Positions 1 to 9,180 of a DNA stretch of 64,000 bases are shown one piece after another. A program made the translations under genes and the position numbers. Numbering within the stretch: the stretch's first letter is position 1; every line of letters starts with the position of its first letter. Origin of the DNA: Ephydatia muelleri (Eukaryota; Porifera; Demospongiae; Spongillida; Spongillidae); contig JABACO010000024.1 in NCBI GenBank assembly GCA_013339895.1, forward strand, positions 3,153,675 through 3,217,674, read 5' to 3'. The notes beneath the pieces were generated by a model. It was not told where the DNA came from. It did not search any database and was given only the letters and a program-made list of their open reading frames with translations.

Positions 1-87
1 CAATAATTCAAATTCATTAGAAAATATTAAACCCCTCCTCCTCACTCACATATACACACACAGCCATTCAGCAATCAGCATGCACTC

Positions 88-828
88 CTACATGAGCTCA
101 AACCACACCCACAGTGACTTGTTAATGAAATCGATGTACATGGCTTTGAGCTGTGTGGCTGAGTGAAGGTCAGCCAACACCAGTGTGTCTGAAACATTCT
201 CAATGTTCAGATTGGCACACAAAGCCTCCTCACACATCACCTTGAGACGATCCAATGCATACTGTAGAGAAAGACCAGTAGGTTAGAGGGAGGGAGAGAG
301 GGAGGGAGGGAGGGAGAGAGGGTGGGAAGGAGGGAGGGAGGGAGGGAGGGAGGGAGAGGAAGGGGAGAGGGCAAGAGAGGGAAGGAGGATGAGTGGGAGT
401 AAGAAAGATACATGTACAAGGAGAGCTAGAGAAGGAAGATGTGTGGAGAGGATGGAGGGAGCAACTCTGGGGTACCACACAGGCTAACACTTAGGCCACA
501 CACAAACGCAAACAGATTTGCAAACACAATACCTTATCAGCCGCTGACACGAGGGAGTCGGCCATCTTCTTTAGGTTGGGTGCCTTGCCTACGTAGATGT
601 AGGCGAGCATCTCCTGCATCACCTCCTGATCCAGGTCACTGATCTCAACACGGTTCTGTGATGGAAGGGAGGGAGGGGCAGCTCTGGCGTACACAAAAGG
701 GGACCGTCTCTTACCTTCCTACTTTCCTCCATCTCGCGTTCAAACATGGCACTGAAAACAGGAGACCTGGCTGCAAGGAGGATGGATTCAGTGCAACACA
801 CTGTGTGTCCATTGGCTGATGATGTCAT
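88..828 (-). CDS. SPOP-like BTB/POZ protein, C-terminal exons (partial)
   Basis: Three minus-strand exons read as the BTB and BACK part of a speckle-type POZ protein, a substrate adaptor for Cullin-3 ubiquitin ligase. The first (about 808 to 715) contains [20 protein letters not shown], followed by a GTAAGA donor. The second (655-533) begins [17 protein letters not shown] and includes the helix ending [12 protein letters not shown]. The third (261-88) begins [18 protein letters not shown] and ends at a TAG after FELM. All junctions are GT/AG. The MATH substrate-binding domain expected upstream is not found; the next identifiable sequence on this strand belongs to an ArfGAP. The final residues differ from the usual SPOP tail, so the last exon may use another splice site. 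The family assignment is from remembered SPOP sequence. Whether this is a complete gene, a paralogue or a fragment cannot be decided here. Confidence 0.8.
288..380. repeat. GGGA-rich simple repeat in SPOP-like intron
   Basis: Irregular (GGGA)n/(GGGAGA)n purine tract between the second and third SPOP-like exons. It gives low-complexity Pro/Ser reading frames on the minus strand that are not genes. Confidence 0.9.
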
Positions 829-837
829 TAACAGTGC

Positions 838-898
838 CCAATCAGAAAATGATGGCAGTGATAGAGGAGCTCATCAGATAACATTCTCTTCATAACAC
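838..898. repeat. Dispersed repeat, inverted copy near 59.2 kb
   Basis: The stretch containing TCAGAAAATGATGGCAGTG and CTCATCAGATAACATTCTC recurs in reverse complement at about 59,196-59,252. It is unassigned. The rest of 898-1,405 shows nothing I can support. Confidence 0.6.
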
Positions 899-1681
899 AA
901 GTTATTATAACTATAATACACTCTAACTTAAATATGTATTAAGAAATGAAAAAGCAACTGTTGTGGCTCATCCGTGTCAGATAGTACAGGTAATGAGTTG
1001 GAATTGTTTCTTGCCAGTTTGAAAAGTGTAGCGTGGTTTTCAAGAATGATGTTTTAATACATGTAGCTCTGTGCAAGTAATGTGCCTGTTTGTGGACTGT
1101 ACATTGAATTGTATTTCAACCCACACGCCTGACATCCATTTGCCCCTCCCGTTGTCCCTGGATGTTTAAACGCTTCAATGTACTCGCCCACCTACACACC
1201 CAAACACACATTAGCAAATCACCTGTCCCACCCATAACACATGATCCATCACTTTCCACACATAATTACCCACGTTTATTCCACCACATGGTTCATAAAG
1301 GTGACAAAGATATTCATTTTACCCTGATGGACCACACTGTACTCCCGCATGGTCAACGAGAAGCCCATTTCATTTAGCCCCTCCCATACCTCATCCCCAG
1401 CCCACCTCTGGTAAGCTCTCTCTATCAGCCGGCAGGTAAGCCAGCAACTCTTTGTCCACATACTTGGCTCTGATGAACTTTTCTCTCTCCTCCCTAGCAG
1501 GGCAAGAAGGTGACAAAGATATTATCCCTCTACACTAACTCCACACTTAACCATTACATCATCTGAACAATTTTAACCCATTACGTCCACCATTCCTTAA
1601 TATTGACTTCCCTTCACACCATTTTAACCCATTACCTTCTCTCCTCCTGGTATCCCACATGAACATGCCATGGCACACCTT

Positions 1682-3038
1682 CATGGGCGTCCCCAGGGGG
1701 GGGGGCAGGGGGGGCCATGGCCCCCCCCTTTAGGTCTCAATGGCGCCCCCCTCCCTGCCGCCGCCCCCTTTTATTGAATTATTTAACCCGTTCCCCATAT
1801 GCGCATGGCATCGAAACGAAAATTGAGTGGTGCTGAAAGTCGGAAATCAAAGTGGCAGCGCGAATTATTGCGAAGTGCAGAGGCGACAGAAAGCATTACG
1901 ACCTATTTTGCTCGTACGGCTTGTAGTGCGGTCTCGACCTCGGAAGGTTCGCTAGCTTGTTCTGCGTTACGTTTAATTGCATTTTTGTATACATAGGCTG
2001 TCGCACTTTGGTTACTACTGGTACGTCCGCTGAGTCAAAATCTCTCACCGCACCTGATACGTGTACTAGCCAGCCAGAAGTACTATCCGATCTTGTGTCT
2101 GTTGATCGGGCTGACAGATTGGAGATTATCCAAGGTGCAAATATTGCAGTGGGCATCACTACCTCCAGCAATGAAGGTGAAGCTTTGTGTTCATCCTCTT
2201 TGGAACATCCTACACTGTCCTCCCCACAAGGAGATAGTGTACCATCCACTTCTAACCATCATACAGGTACTAGTGCTGCTGTACCTTACCAGTATGACAT
2301 AGCAGAAGTACTATATGGCAAATGTGCACCTACAGATGTTGGGGAATGGTCAAAATGTGAAGAATCCCTTAAAAAGTTAACAGAGCATGATAAGTACCTT
2401 GTATTGAAGCATCACGTACGACCAACAACTGACGATGCATTTCCAGTTATTGTGCAATCAGGACGGCACAGAAAATGCAGCCCGTCTATGTTGAGCAATA
2501 ATTTTGTTTTCAGTCCTTCTACAAATAGCATCTTCTGCTTGCCATGTAGTTTGTTTATTCCTCTACATGCCACTAAACGAGGAATGAAAGACCGTAGTCA
2601 GCTTTCTAGTTTTGTTAACATTGGTTGTTCAAATTACAAAAAAATGTATGAAAAAGAGGCTATCCACAGTCAATCAGAATACCATCAGGATGCATGCTTT
2701 GTTGCTGAAGGTATTAAACATCGATTTGAACAACCAGAAACAACTATCAGTTTCCAAGTTAACAGTGACTTGCAGAATCGACTGAAATTGTATAAACATA
2801 TTTTAACAAGAATTGCTCAAGTTATTTTTTTAACACTCCACCCAAGAAAGATTGACCTGTCCAATCTGATGTTCTCATAAACATATAATCTATATCTAGA
2901 TATTGTTATGATTTGCACTGTAATATTTGATATGTGAATTGACCAGCAAAATTTATTATCCTCCCCCCTCCCCTTCCCAATTGGCGCCCCCCTTCCCCGA
3001 CTGGCCCCCCCCTTCAAGAAATGCTGGGGGCGCCCATG
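1682..3038 (+). mobile_element. hAT-type DNA transposon, internally deleted, 5-bp TSD
   Basis: The left end CATGGGCGTCCCCAG and right end CTGGGGGCGCCCATG are imperfect terminal inverted repeats, flanked on both sides by the direct 5-bp repeat ACCTT (1,677-1,681 and 3,039-3,043). Beside each end lie long G or C runs. The interior carries only the N-terminal part of a TTF-zinc-finger hAT protein, so the element cannot move by itself. It lies in an intron of the ArfGAP relic. hAT elements normally make 8-bp duplications; 5-bp groups are known. Assignment rests on the encoded protein and on a matching element at 43-46.5 kb. Confidence 0.8.
1799..2880 (+). pseudogene. N-terminal hAT transposase fragment (TTF-type zinc finger)
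   Basis: The first frame (1,799-1,996) begins MRMASKRKLSGAESRKSK, a lysine/arginine-rich start typical of ZMYM/TTF-type hAT proteins. A second overlapping frame (1,957-2,880) continues with an acidic/serine-rich linker and then a zinc-finger-like region holding CSPSMLSNNFVFSP and FCLPCSLF. It ends at TAA after DLSNLMFS. No DDE catalytic core and no hATC dimerisation domain follow. The two frames may be joined by splicing or by a frameshift. It is the relic protein of the element that contains it, with no evidence for a host function. Confidence 0.65.
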
Positions 3039-3201
3039 ACCTTAGTTGTATTCATTAATTCCCTAGGGAAGAAGTCTTAAATAAACTTTTGGAACTCTTC
3101 GAAGTGAAACCTCATCAATACCCCAAATGACTCCTCCCCTCTCCATTTCCCTTTCTTGCCCATCCCCTCCTCACCCCATTCTCCCTCACCTGGTGGCATT
3201 A

Positions 3202-3420
<219 letters not shown>

Positions 3421-3469
3421 CTACTAAACTCACAATTCTCCTTAAGTTATCACACCTGCCCTCAATTTA

Positions 3470-3720
3470 TCTATCACCACACCCTCCCTCACCATCTCCT
3501 TCCCACAGCTTGTTTCCTCCCCAGCTCCTCTCTCTCTGGTGTCCCTTCTTCTTCCTCTCCTTGCCAGCTGCCTCACTCACTGCAGACACCATAGGGGCCT
3601 TCTCCATCACCACACTGGCTCCCCCCTTCCTCTTCTCTTGCCTCAGGTTCTCACTGCTGCCTTCCTCCGGCAGCATTTCCTCACTCCCCAGGGGGTCAAA
3701 TTCTTCCCTTTCTCCTTAAT
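3470..3720 (-). other. Possible ArfGAP linker exon
   Basis: On the minus strand an open stretch reads MLPEEGSSENLRQEKRKG, then ends in GKERKKKGHQRERSWGG. A basic, serine-rich linker of this kind precedes the ArfGAP finger in AGAPs, and the position just upstream of the zinc-finger exon fits. There is no firm homology and splice sites are not assigned. Confidence 0.3.
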
Positions 3721-3940
3721 TGGGTATGTGGGGGAGACAGCCGCCTTCTCGGCCACGCACCCTCTGCCACATTGTACGATACACCAGCCGTATGCAGCTG
3801 GTGGAGCATGTACTTGTCTATGCTCCAGTTCCTGTTTTGGCCCGTCTGTTTCCCGGGATGGTGAAGGGAAGGGATGGAGGCGTGGCCAATCCCCTCGGGC
3901 TGTGAGAACTTGACACGAGATGGGATTTCATCGATGGCAT

Positions 3941-4127
3941 TGTAAAGAGCGCTCGCAACCCGTTGGCACCGACAGCAGCCGACACAATATAATAATAAGC
4001 ACACCAAATACAAATCAATGGTCCCTATTTATAGTGACATTACAGACAACATTAATGGACAGACAGTCTGCACATCTCATGACCAGAGTTCAGAGGTTGC
4101 TGACATGCGCAGTGACGGACTATTACA
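3941..4127 (-). repeat. 3' LTR of gypsy element
   Basis: 187 bp bounded by TGTAA and TTACA. It matches 8,705-8,891 except for one A/T difference near 4,111. It begins directly beside the polypurine tract in element orientation. Confidence 0.95.
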
Positions 4128-4141
4128 CCACTCCCTCTTCC
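4128..4141 (-). other. Polypurine tract of gypsy element
   Basis: On the minus strand GGAAGAGGGAGTGG abuts the 3' LTR start TGTAAT, the expected site for plus-strand priming of the retroelement. Confidence 0.85.
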
Positions 4142-4147
4142 AGAAGG

Positions 4148-5045
4148 TCAGTATCTATCGGGTGGTCTTCGTGTTCGCTGGGGATACCTGTGCTGTACTT
4201 CTGCAGGTTGATCAGCATGGGCAGCCTCAACTTCTGCAGGTTCTTCATGTGGTAGTAACTCCTGAGGTACTAGCTCCCCTATTCCATCAAGGACTTCTAT
4301 GTTGCTTCCCACAGGTGCAAACTCCAAAAGTGCCTCATTTTCGTCTGGATTTTCTGGTGGTGGTCCCTGGACCGTCTCAGTTTTTGTACCTGGTACAAAT
4401 GGCTTAAGACGATCAAAGTGCACCACTCTAATCATTTTTCCATTCTTGCTTTTAATCTTATAGTCACATTCCCCAATGCACTCAACCACTTTAAAAGGCC
4501 CAGTCCAGGGATGATGTAATATCCTACATTGACCCCGGGGCACCGCTGGTGAATGTAGCCATACCCAGTCACCTACTTGGTACGGAGCACCATGCACTTT
4601 GACATCGTACAAAGCCTTTTGTCGGTTGTGCTCAGTAATACCTTTCCTTCGAGCCAACACATATGCCTCTGTGAGATTGTTCCGCAACGTATGTGCATAA
4701 TCACCCAAGGTGCAGGCTTTGTGTGGGGTTGAGCCATACATCAGGTCAACAGGTAGGTTTACTTGACGACCATACATCAAATAAAAAGGGGAGTACCCTG
4801 TGGATGCATGCACACTCGAGTTGTATGCTAAACACACCCTCCGTATACACTGGTCCCAATCCATCTTATGATCCTTAACCATTGTAGATAGCATGTCTAA
4901 CAATGTTCTATTGAACCTCTCTACTAACCCATTACAATGAGGATGGTAATGCCTCCTGGTTCTGAATAGCATAAACCTCAACCCACCTAGTAAAACAATC
5001 ACATGCTACCAGTACATACTTATTGCCTTGAGCTGTCACCGGAAC
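4148..5045 (-). pseudogene. gypsy integrase, C-terminal part with core deletion
   Basis: The minus strand gives the start of the DDE core (frame holding TRWVEVYAIQNQEA, near 5,000-4,955). Without a gap in DNA it then passes in another frame into HYHPHCNGLVERFNRTLLDM and the C-terminal region ending in a GPY/F-like DWVWLHSP...GPFKVVE module (to about 4,470). The middle of the core, which should hold the second catalytic aspartate, is absent. The last catalytic glutamate (in GLVERFN) is present. The junction lies near 4,950. A further single-base frame break separates this part from the upstream integrase zinc-binding region near 5,040. The product would be catalytically dead. Confidence 0.85.
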
Positions 5046-6058
5046 GGGCCAAGTATGTCCACTGCTACAATCTGTAAAGGGTATCCAGCCTGCAGGGTCT
5101 GAAGGGGTGCCCTTTTACTAGGTGGTGCCATTTTCCTTGTGCTGCATGTTCTGCATTTTCTGCACCACTCCTTCACACTCTCTTTCCAGCCAGGCCAGTA
5201 GTATTGCTCACGGACCAGATGTATCATCTTACTTTCACCTACATGTCCCCCCATGGAACCGCTGTGAAGGTCTTGAAGTACACTTTCTCTGACAACAGAA
5301 GGCAACACTAGCTGCAGGTGTTGAGATCGCCCATCAATACACAATCGCCATAAGACGCTATTGTCTACTTTCAAGGATGACCACATCTGCACAAGTTGAC
5401 GACTCTCCCGACTCCATGTTTTTACTTCATCCAGGTTAGGGGTAGCACCCCTTTCCTTTGCCTTCAGTACCGGACCAATTGATGAATCATTGAGCTGCTG
5501 GTCATGAACATCAGCTGCAGAATGGCCCTGAGAGACAATGCCAATTTGAGCAGCGAGATGGGCAGGACTGTCCACATGTGTAACTCTACCACATTGATTA
5601 CATGGCACCCTGGATAAGGCATCTACATTCGTGTGCTGGTTACCAGGTCTGTGGACCACTGTAAATGTGTACTCCTGTAGCCGCTCAAGCCAACGAGCTA
5701 GCTGCCCCTCTGGTTCTTTGAAGTTTTGGATCCACACCAGGGAACCATGGTCTGTTCGGAGAGTAAAGTGAACACCTAAAAGGTAGTGTCGGAAATGGTG
5801 AATGAACTCAACAACTGCTAGTAACTCCCGACGAGTGACACAATATCTTTGCTCTTGCTGACTCAGAGATCTACTTGCATACGCTATTACAGCCTCACCC
5901 CCATCGTCCTGTACTTGGGACAAAATTGCACCAATACCCGTATCACTTGCATCAGTGTCCAACATGAAGTGCCTAGAGTGATCAGGAAAAGCAAGGATTG
6001 GGGTCGTCATTAAACACTTACGCAAGTGATCAAGGCACCGTGACACTGCTGGGTCCAC
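5036..6058 (-). pseudogene. gypsy RNase H and integrase zinc-binding domain
   Basis: This open minus-strand frame continues pol after a frame break. It contains the RNase H start FMLDTDASDTGIGAILSQ, the connection motif HRPGNQHTNVDALSR, and the integrase H2C2 zinc-binding region (HVGESKMIHLVREQYYWPGW, then CRKCRTCSTRK). It ends just after the first integrase core aspartate in VDILGPF. In an intact element it is part of one pol polyprotein with the frame at 6,010-7,782. The offset between them near 6,055 is about one base, so it could be a mutation or a sequencing error. Confidence 0.9.
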
Positions 6059-7782
6059 TCTAATGCAATGTTCTTTTCCAACAGCCGCTGCAAAGGTTTT
6101 GCTGTAGTTCCAAAATCCTTAATAAATCTTCTGTAATAGTTAGCAAGTCCCAGGAACTGTTGGATATTCTTCTTACTCTCAGGAACAGGCCACGTTGCAA
6201 TTACTGCAGTCTTTTCAGGATCAGTTGCAATACCATTTTCAGATAGGACATGCCCTAAGAAGCGTACTTCTTTTTGACACAGCTTGCATTTTGCTGGTTG
6301 AAGTTTAAGGCCTGCCTGTCTTAGTCGAGACAAAACAGTACCCAGATTGGATAGGTGTTGTTCAAAGGTCCAACCTATCACCACAGTATCGTCGATATAC
6401 ACCAAACATTCAACCCAGTTCACATCACACAAAACCCTGTTCATCAATCTTTGAAATGTGGCAGGCGCATTACAGAGCCCAAAAGGCATTACTTTAAACT
6501 CGTATAGACCTTCTGATGTGGTGAATGCTGCTTTCTCCCTACTGCTGCTATCTACTTCAACCTGCCAGTACCCACTTTTAAGATCTAAGGTGCTGAACCA
6601 CTTAGAACCCCCTATTGTATCCAAAATGTCATCCACCCGAGGTAGTGGGTAGGCATCCTTTCTAGTCACATAATTAACTTTTCTGTAATCTATACAGAAC
6701 CGTGTGGATCCATCCCTTTTACGTACCAATATAATAGGCGATGACCATGGACTGTTAGAAGGCTGTATGATGTCATTTTTCAGCATCTCAGTTAGAAGCT
6801 GTCTCACTTCCTGGCGGCGGGCTGGGGAGACACGACGGGGCAGTTGATGGATGGGTTGAGAGTCACCTGTGTCAATGTGATGCTTTGTGAGGTTTGTGCG
6901 TCCCAAATCAGAGTGAAAACTAAACACATCGGCATATTCCATAAGTAACACAAACAGCAATTCCTTCTCTGAATTACTGAGATGAGTAATAGTGGAAACA
7001 ATGTCCCACAATACCTTGTGCTCACTTGGAGATACCTCAGTCACTGCTGATATTGTTAAGAGGTGAGTATCGCTGGAAATGGGTGGGTCTTTGTCCAAAG
7101 GCTCCATCTGTGCAATTTCCAAACCCTTCCACAGTCTCACTGCTTCCTTATGTGGATTGAATACACGAAGGGGGACAGTAGATCCTGTTGGACAGACCAC
7201 AGCACGGGCCACCAAAACATCACAGCGTCCTGTCTGACCCCTCTCAACTAACCACGTGCCTACTACAGGATTGTCCCCTACACCACCTGATGCAATATCT
7301 ACTATGACTTCTACCTCACTTTCTGCTGGGATGGTTAGTTTCCTTTGTAAAAACAAACCCACAGTTTTGCTCACTTTTTGGTTCACATCTAACAGTGGGA
7401 GAACAAGTTTCTCATTTGGAAAACTGATTTTCCTGTCCCCACTATCTATCATGCATTTGAATGTTTCCAAAAAGTCCAGCCCTAATATTGCCTCAACAGT
7501 CATTCCCTCCACAACAAGAAACTTGTTTTCAAACACCACGTTTTTAGACAATGTCAGGTGGACCAACACAATGCCCTGTACATGCAGAGGTGATCCATTC
7601 ACACCAACCAGCCTACTGCTACCACCCCATTCTTTTAGCTCCATGTGTTTATTAGCTGATACCCTGTGCCAAACATCTGTACTAAGGAGTGAAACAGACG
7701 CCCCGGTATCTACTACGAACTGAACTGGGATTGATGCTATGTATCCTTTCAAACGGCAACTTATTTCGGAAGCAATGGACAA
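6010..7782 (-). CDS. gypsy pol: aspartic protease and reverse transcriptase
   Basis: A 590-codon minus-strand frame. Near the N-terminus is the retropepsin motif FVVDTGASVSLLS (active site DTGA), followed by ALGLDFLE-like flap/domain sequence. The reverse transcriptase occupies roughly residues 300-560, with the conserved IILVRKRDGSTRFCIDYRKV, the LDLKSGYWQVEV block holding the first catalytic aspartate, FGLCNAPATFQRLM, the YIDD active-site box, and FLGHVLSENGI. It converts element RNA into DNA. The frame differs from gag, so expression would need frameshifting or a lost base. It ends just before RNase H because of the frame break near 6,055. Confidence 0.93.
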   Translation of the reverse strand: MSIASEISCRLKGYIASIPVQFVVDTGASVSLLSTDVWHRVSANKHMELKEWGGSSRLVGVNGSPLHVQGIVLVHLTLSKNVVFENKFLVVEGMTVEAILGLDFLETFKCMIDSGDRKISFPNEKLVLPLLDVNQKVSKTVGLFLQRKLTIPAESEVEVIVDIASGGVGDNPVVGTWLVERGQTGRCDVLVARAVVCPTGSTVPLRVFNPHKEAVRLWKGLEIAQMEPLDKDPPISSDTHLLTISAVTEVSPSEHKVLWDIVSTITHLSNSEKELLFVLLMEYADVFSFHSDLGRTNLTKHHIDTGDSQPIHQLPRRVSPARRQEVRQLLTEMLKNDIIQPSNSPWSSPIILVRKRDGSTRFCIDYRKVNYVTRKDAYPLPRVDDILDTIGGSKWFSTLDLKSGYWQVEVDSSSREKAAFTTSEGLYEFKVMPFGLCNAPATFQRLMNRVLCDVNWVECLVYIDDTVVIGWTFEQHLSNLGTVLSRLRQAGLKLQPAKCKLCQKEVRFLGHVLSENGIATDPEKTAVIATWPVPESKKNIQQFLGLANYYRRFIKDFGTTAKPLQRLLEKNIALEWTQQCHGALITCVSV

Positions 7783-7793
7783 TGCTGGGACTG

Positions 7794-8687
7794 TTAATTC
7801 AGGGGCCCTCTTGGCCCCCTCTCGTGCTTGGCCCTTTGCACGGAGGGGAGGATGTTTTCCTGCTGTTCGTGTTGCTTAGGAGTTGCACATTCGCGAGCAA
7901 CATGCCCTTTCCCCCCACAGTTCCAACAAACTATTGAATCTCGCTTACGTGCATTCCATTTCTTTGATTCAGATTTTTGGCCTCCTGCTTTAGAGCTCAC
8001 AAGTCCTTCCAAGCGGTCCAGCCGTTCAACGAGTTCTTTTATCGCCTCCAGAACTGGGTCCGTCTTAGTCTGCACGGCAGCAATGCTAGAAGCGGTGCCG
8101 TCATCCTCGTCGGTAGTTGCTGGCGCTGTGTTCTGTGACATGGGCAAAAACCCCACCGTCATAGGCTTACAAGGATGAAGGTACGACTCCAGCTCCATAG
8201 CCGCCAGCGCTGCTTCGTCAACCGTCTTTGGTCGTTTCTGTTTAACGCCAAAAGCAACCTGTGGGTTGTTCAATTGGGAAAGGAACTGGTTTAAAGCCAA
8301 ACACTCTCGCGCCTTCTCCTTCAACTCAGGGTAAGCGCTATCGGCTAGCAACCGTAGCGCATCACCGAACGATGCCCAATCTTCGCCTTTCTCTTTCTTT
8401 CTGTACTGAAGTTCAACCACCTTAAGCGTTCGCTTGCTATCTGGATCAAAGCGGCGTTTCAATGCACCCACGCACTTACTGTAATCTGATCGCTCATCCT
8501 CTCCAAGCCTCTGAAAAGCCGTCTGAGCCTTACCAACCAGGCGCACGCGTACCCATTTCAATCTATCTTCATCCTTAGTCCAGTTGTTCACGTCCGCACA
8601 GCTGTGAAAATGGTTTATCCATTCGTCCCATTTCGTCCCAGACTCTCCACTGAAAGTTTCCGGCAGTAGGAATGGCTTGTTTGCCAT
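7794..8687 (-). CDS. gypsy Gag-like protein with CCHC zinc knuckle
   Basis: The frame begins MANKPFLLPETFSGESGTKW, the usual start of Ty3/gypsy Gag. It continues through the alpha-helical capsid-like region (LVGKAQTAFQRL, FGDALRLLADSAYPEL) to a C-terminal knuckle CWNCGGKGHVARECATPK (CX2CX4HX4C). It forms the retroelement particle and binds RNA. The methionine at 8,687-8,685 was chosen because it matches the family start, but the frame stays open upstream through the primer site into the LTR (to 8,777). Hence the initiator ATG overlaps the 3' end of the primer-binding site and there is no separate leader. Confidence 0.9.
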   Translation of the reverse strand: MANKPFLLPETFSGESGTKWDEWINHFHSCADVNNWTKDEDRLKWVRVRLVGKAQTAFQRLGEDERSDYSKCVGALKRRFDPDSKRTLKVVELQYRKKEKGEDWASFGDALRLLADSAYPELKEKARECLALNQFLSQLNNPQVAFGVKQKRPKTVDEAALAAMELESYLHPCKPMTVGFLPMSQNTAPATTDEDDGTASSIAAVQTKTDPVLEAIKELVERLDRLEGLVSSKAGGQKSESKKWNARKRDSIVCWNCGGKGHVARECATPKQHEQQENILPSVQRAKHERGPRGPLN

Positions 8688-8703
8688 CCTGCCGACTACG
8701 CCA
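8686..8703 (-). other. Primer-binding site, complementary to tRNA-Ser 3' end
   Basis: One base inside the 5' LTR the minus strand reads TGGCGTAGTCGGCAGGAT. Its reverse complement, ATCCTGCCGACTACGCCA, matches the conserved 3' T-arm/acceptor end of eukaryotic tRNA-Ser plus CCA, as I remember that tRNA. Its last bases overlap the gag ATG. Confidence 0.8.
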
Positions 8704-8704
8704 G

Positions 8705-8891
8705 TGTAAAGAGCGCTCGCAACCCGTTGGCACCGACAGCAGCCGACACAATATAATAATAAGCACACCAAATACAAATCAATGGTCCCTATTTATAGTG
8801 ACATTACAGACAACATTAATGGACAGACAGTCTGCACATCTCATGACCAGAGTTCAGAGGTTGCTGACATGCGCTGTGACGGACTATTACA
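8705..8891 (-). repeat. 5' LTR of gypsy element
   Basis: 187 bp, TGTAA...TTACA. It is followed by a GCAT target-site duplication outside and by the primer-binding site inside. Confidence 0.95.
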
Positions 8892-8935
8892 GCATCATTG
8901 GAGCTGAATTCTTCCCCAGAGAATCCCTGAAAGTA

Positions 8936-9180
8936 AGTACACACATGAGAATACATCATGTACATATATGATAATTATAATTATATATACCACTTTAAAC
9001 ATTCTACAACTCAGTGATACTCCACAATAAAAAACAAACCTAGATTCCATGAAGGAGGTGGAATATTTTATCCTAGAGCTGCGTTCAAGGTTGTTATTAG
9101 TCGAGACGGACCTGACAGTGTGGGATACTTTTCCCCTTCAAAGAAAACTTACATTTCTCTTAAGGGTTTAACCAGCTAAC
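8936..9180. other. No gene recognised
   Basis: About 245 bases between the host exon remnant and the transposon block. It holds AT-rich sequence and an unassigned stretch around 9,050-9,170. Nothing can be supported. Confidence 0.4.

Larger units (their letters stand above)
3941..8891 (-). mobile_element. Ty3/gypsy LTR retrotransposon, full length, defective
   Basis: A 4,951-bp element with two 187-bp LTRs that differ at one base, flanked by the direct repeat GCAT (3,937-3,940 and 8,892-8,895). Coding is on the minus strand. After the 5' LTR (8,705-8,891) come a primer-binding site, gag with a CCHC knuckle, aspartic protease, reverse transcriptase, RNase H and integrase, then a purine tract and the 3' LTR (3,941-4,127). 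The order protease-RT-RNaseH-integrase is that of Ty3/gypsy. Pol carries two frame breaks (near 6,055 and 5,040) and a deletion in the integrase core near 4,950, so this copy should not encode a complete pol product. The near-identical LTRs point to a young insertion. Confidence 0.95.
3700..8935 (-). pseudogene. Candidate host exon split by the gypsy insertion
   Basis: If the retrotransposon and one copy of its 4-bp duplication are removed, minus-strand reading runs from a TTTCAG acceptor near 8,934 (GFSGEEFSSND) across the insertion point into AIDEIPSRVKFSQPEG and on through about 3,780. The frame is open across the junction, so the insertion may interrupt a coding exon, perhaps the upstream part of the ArfGAP gene. 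I do not recognise the domain and cannot exclude a chance open frame. Confidence 0.3.

Noticed and set aside
230..490. Ser/Pro/Leu-rich frames upstream of the SPOP-like last exon
   Set aside because: They read the GGGA repeat in an intron; the real exons use another frame with clear splice sites.
8672..8971. Plus-strand frame across the gypsy LTR
   Set aside because: It reads the LTR backwards and is duplicated at the other LTR; element genes are on the minus strand.
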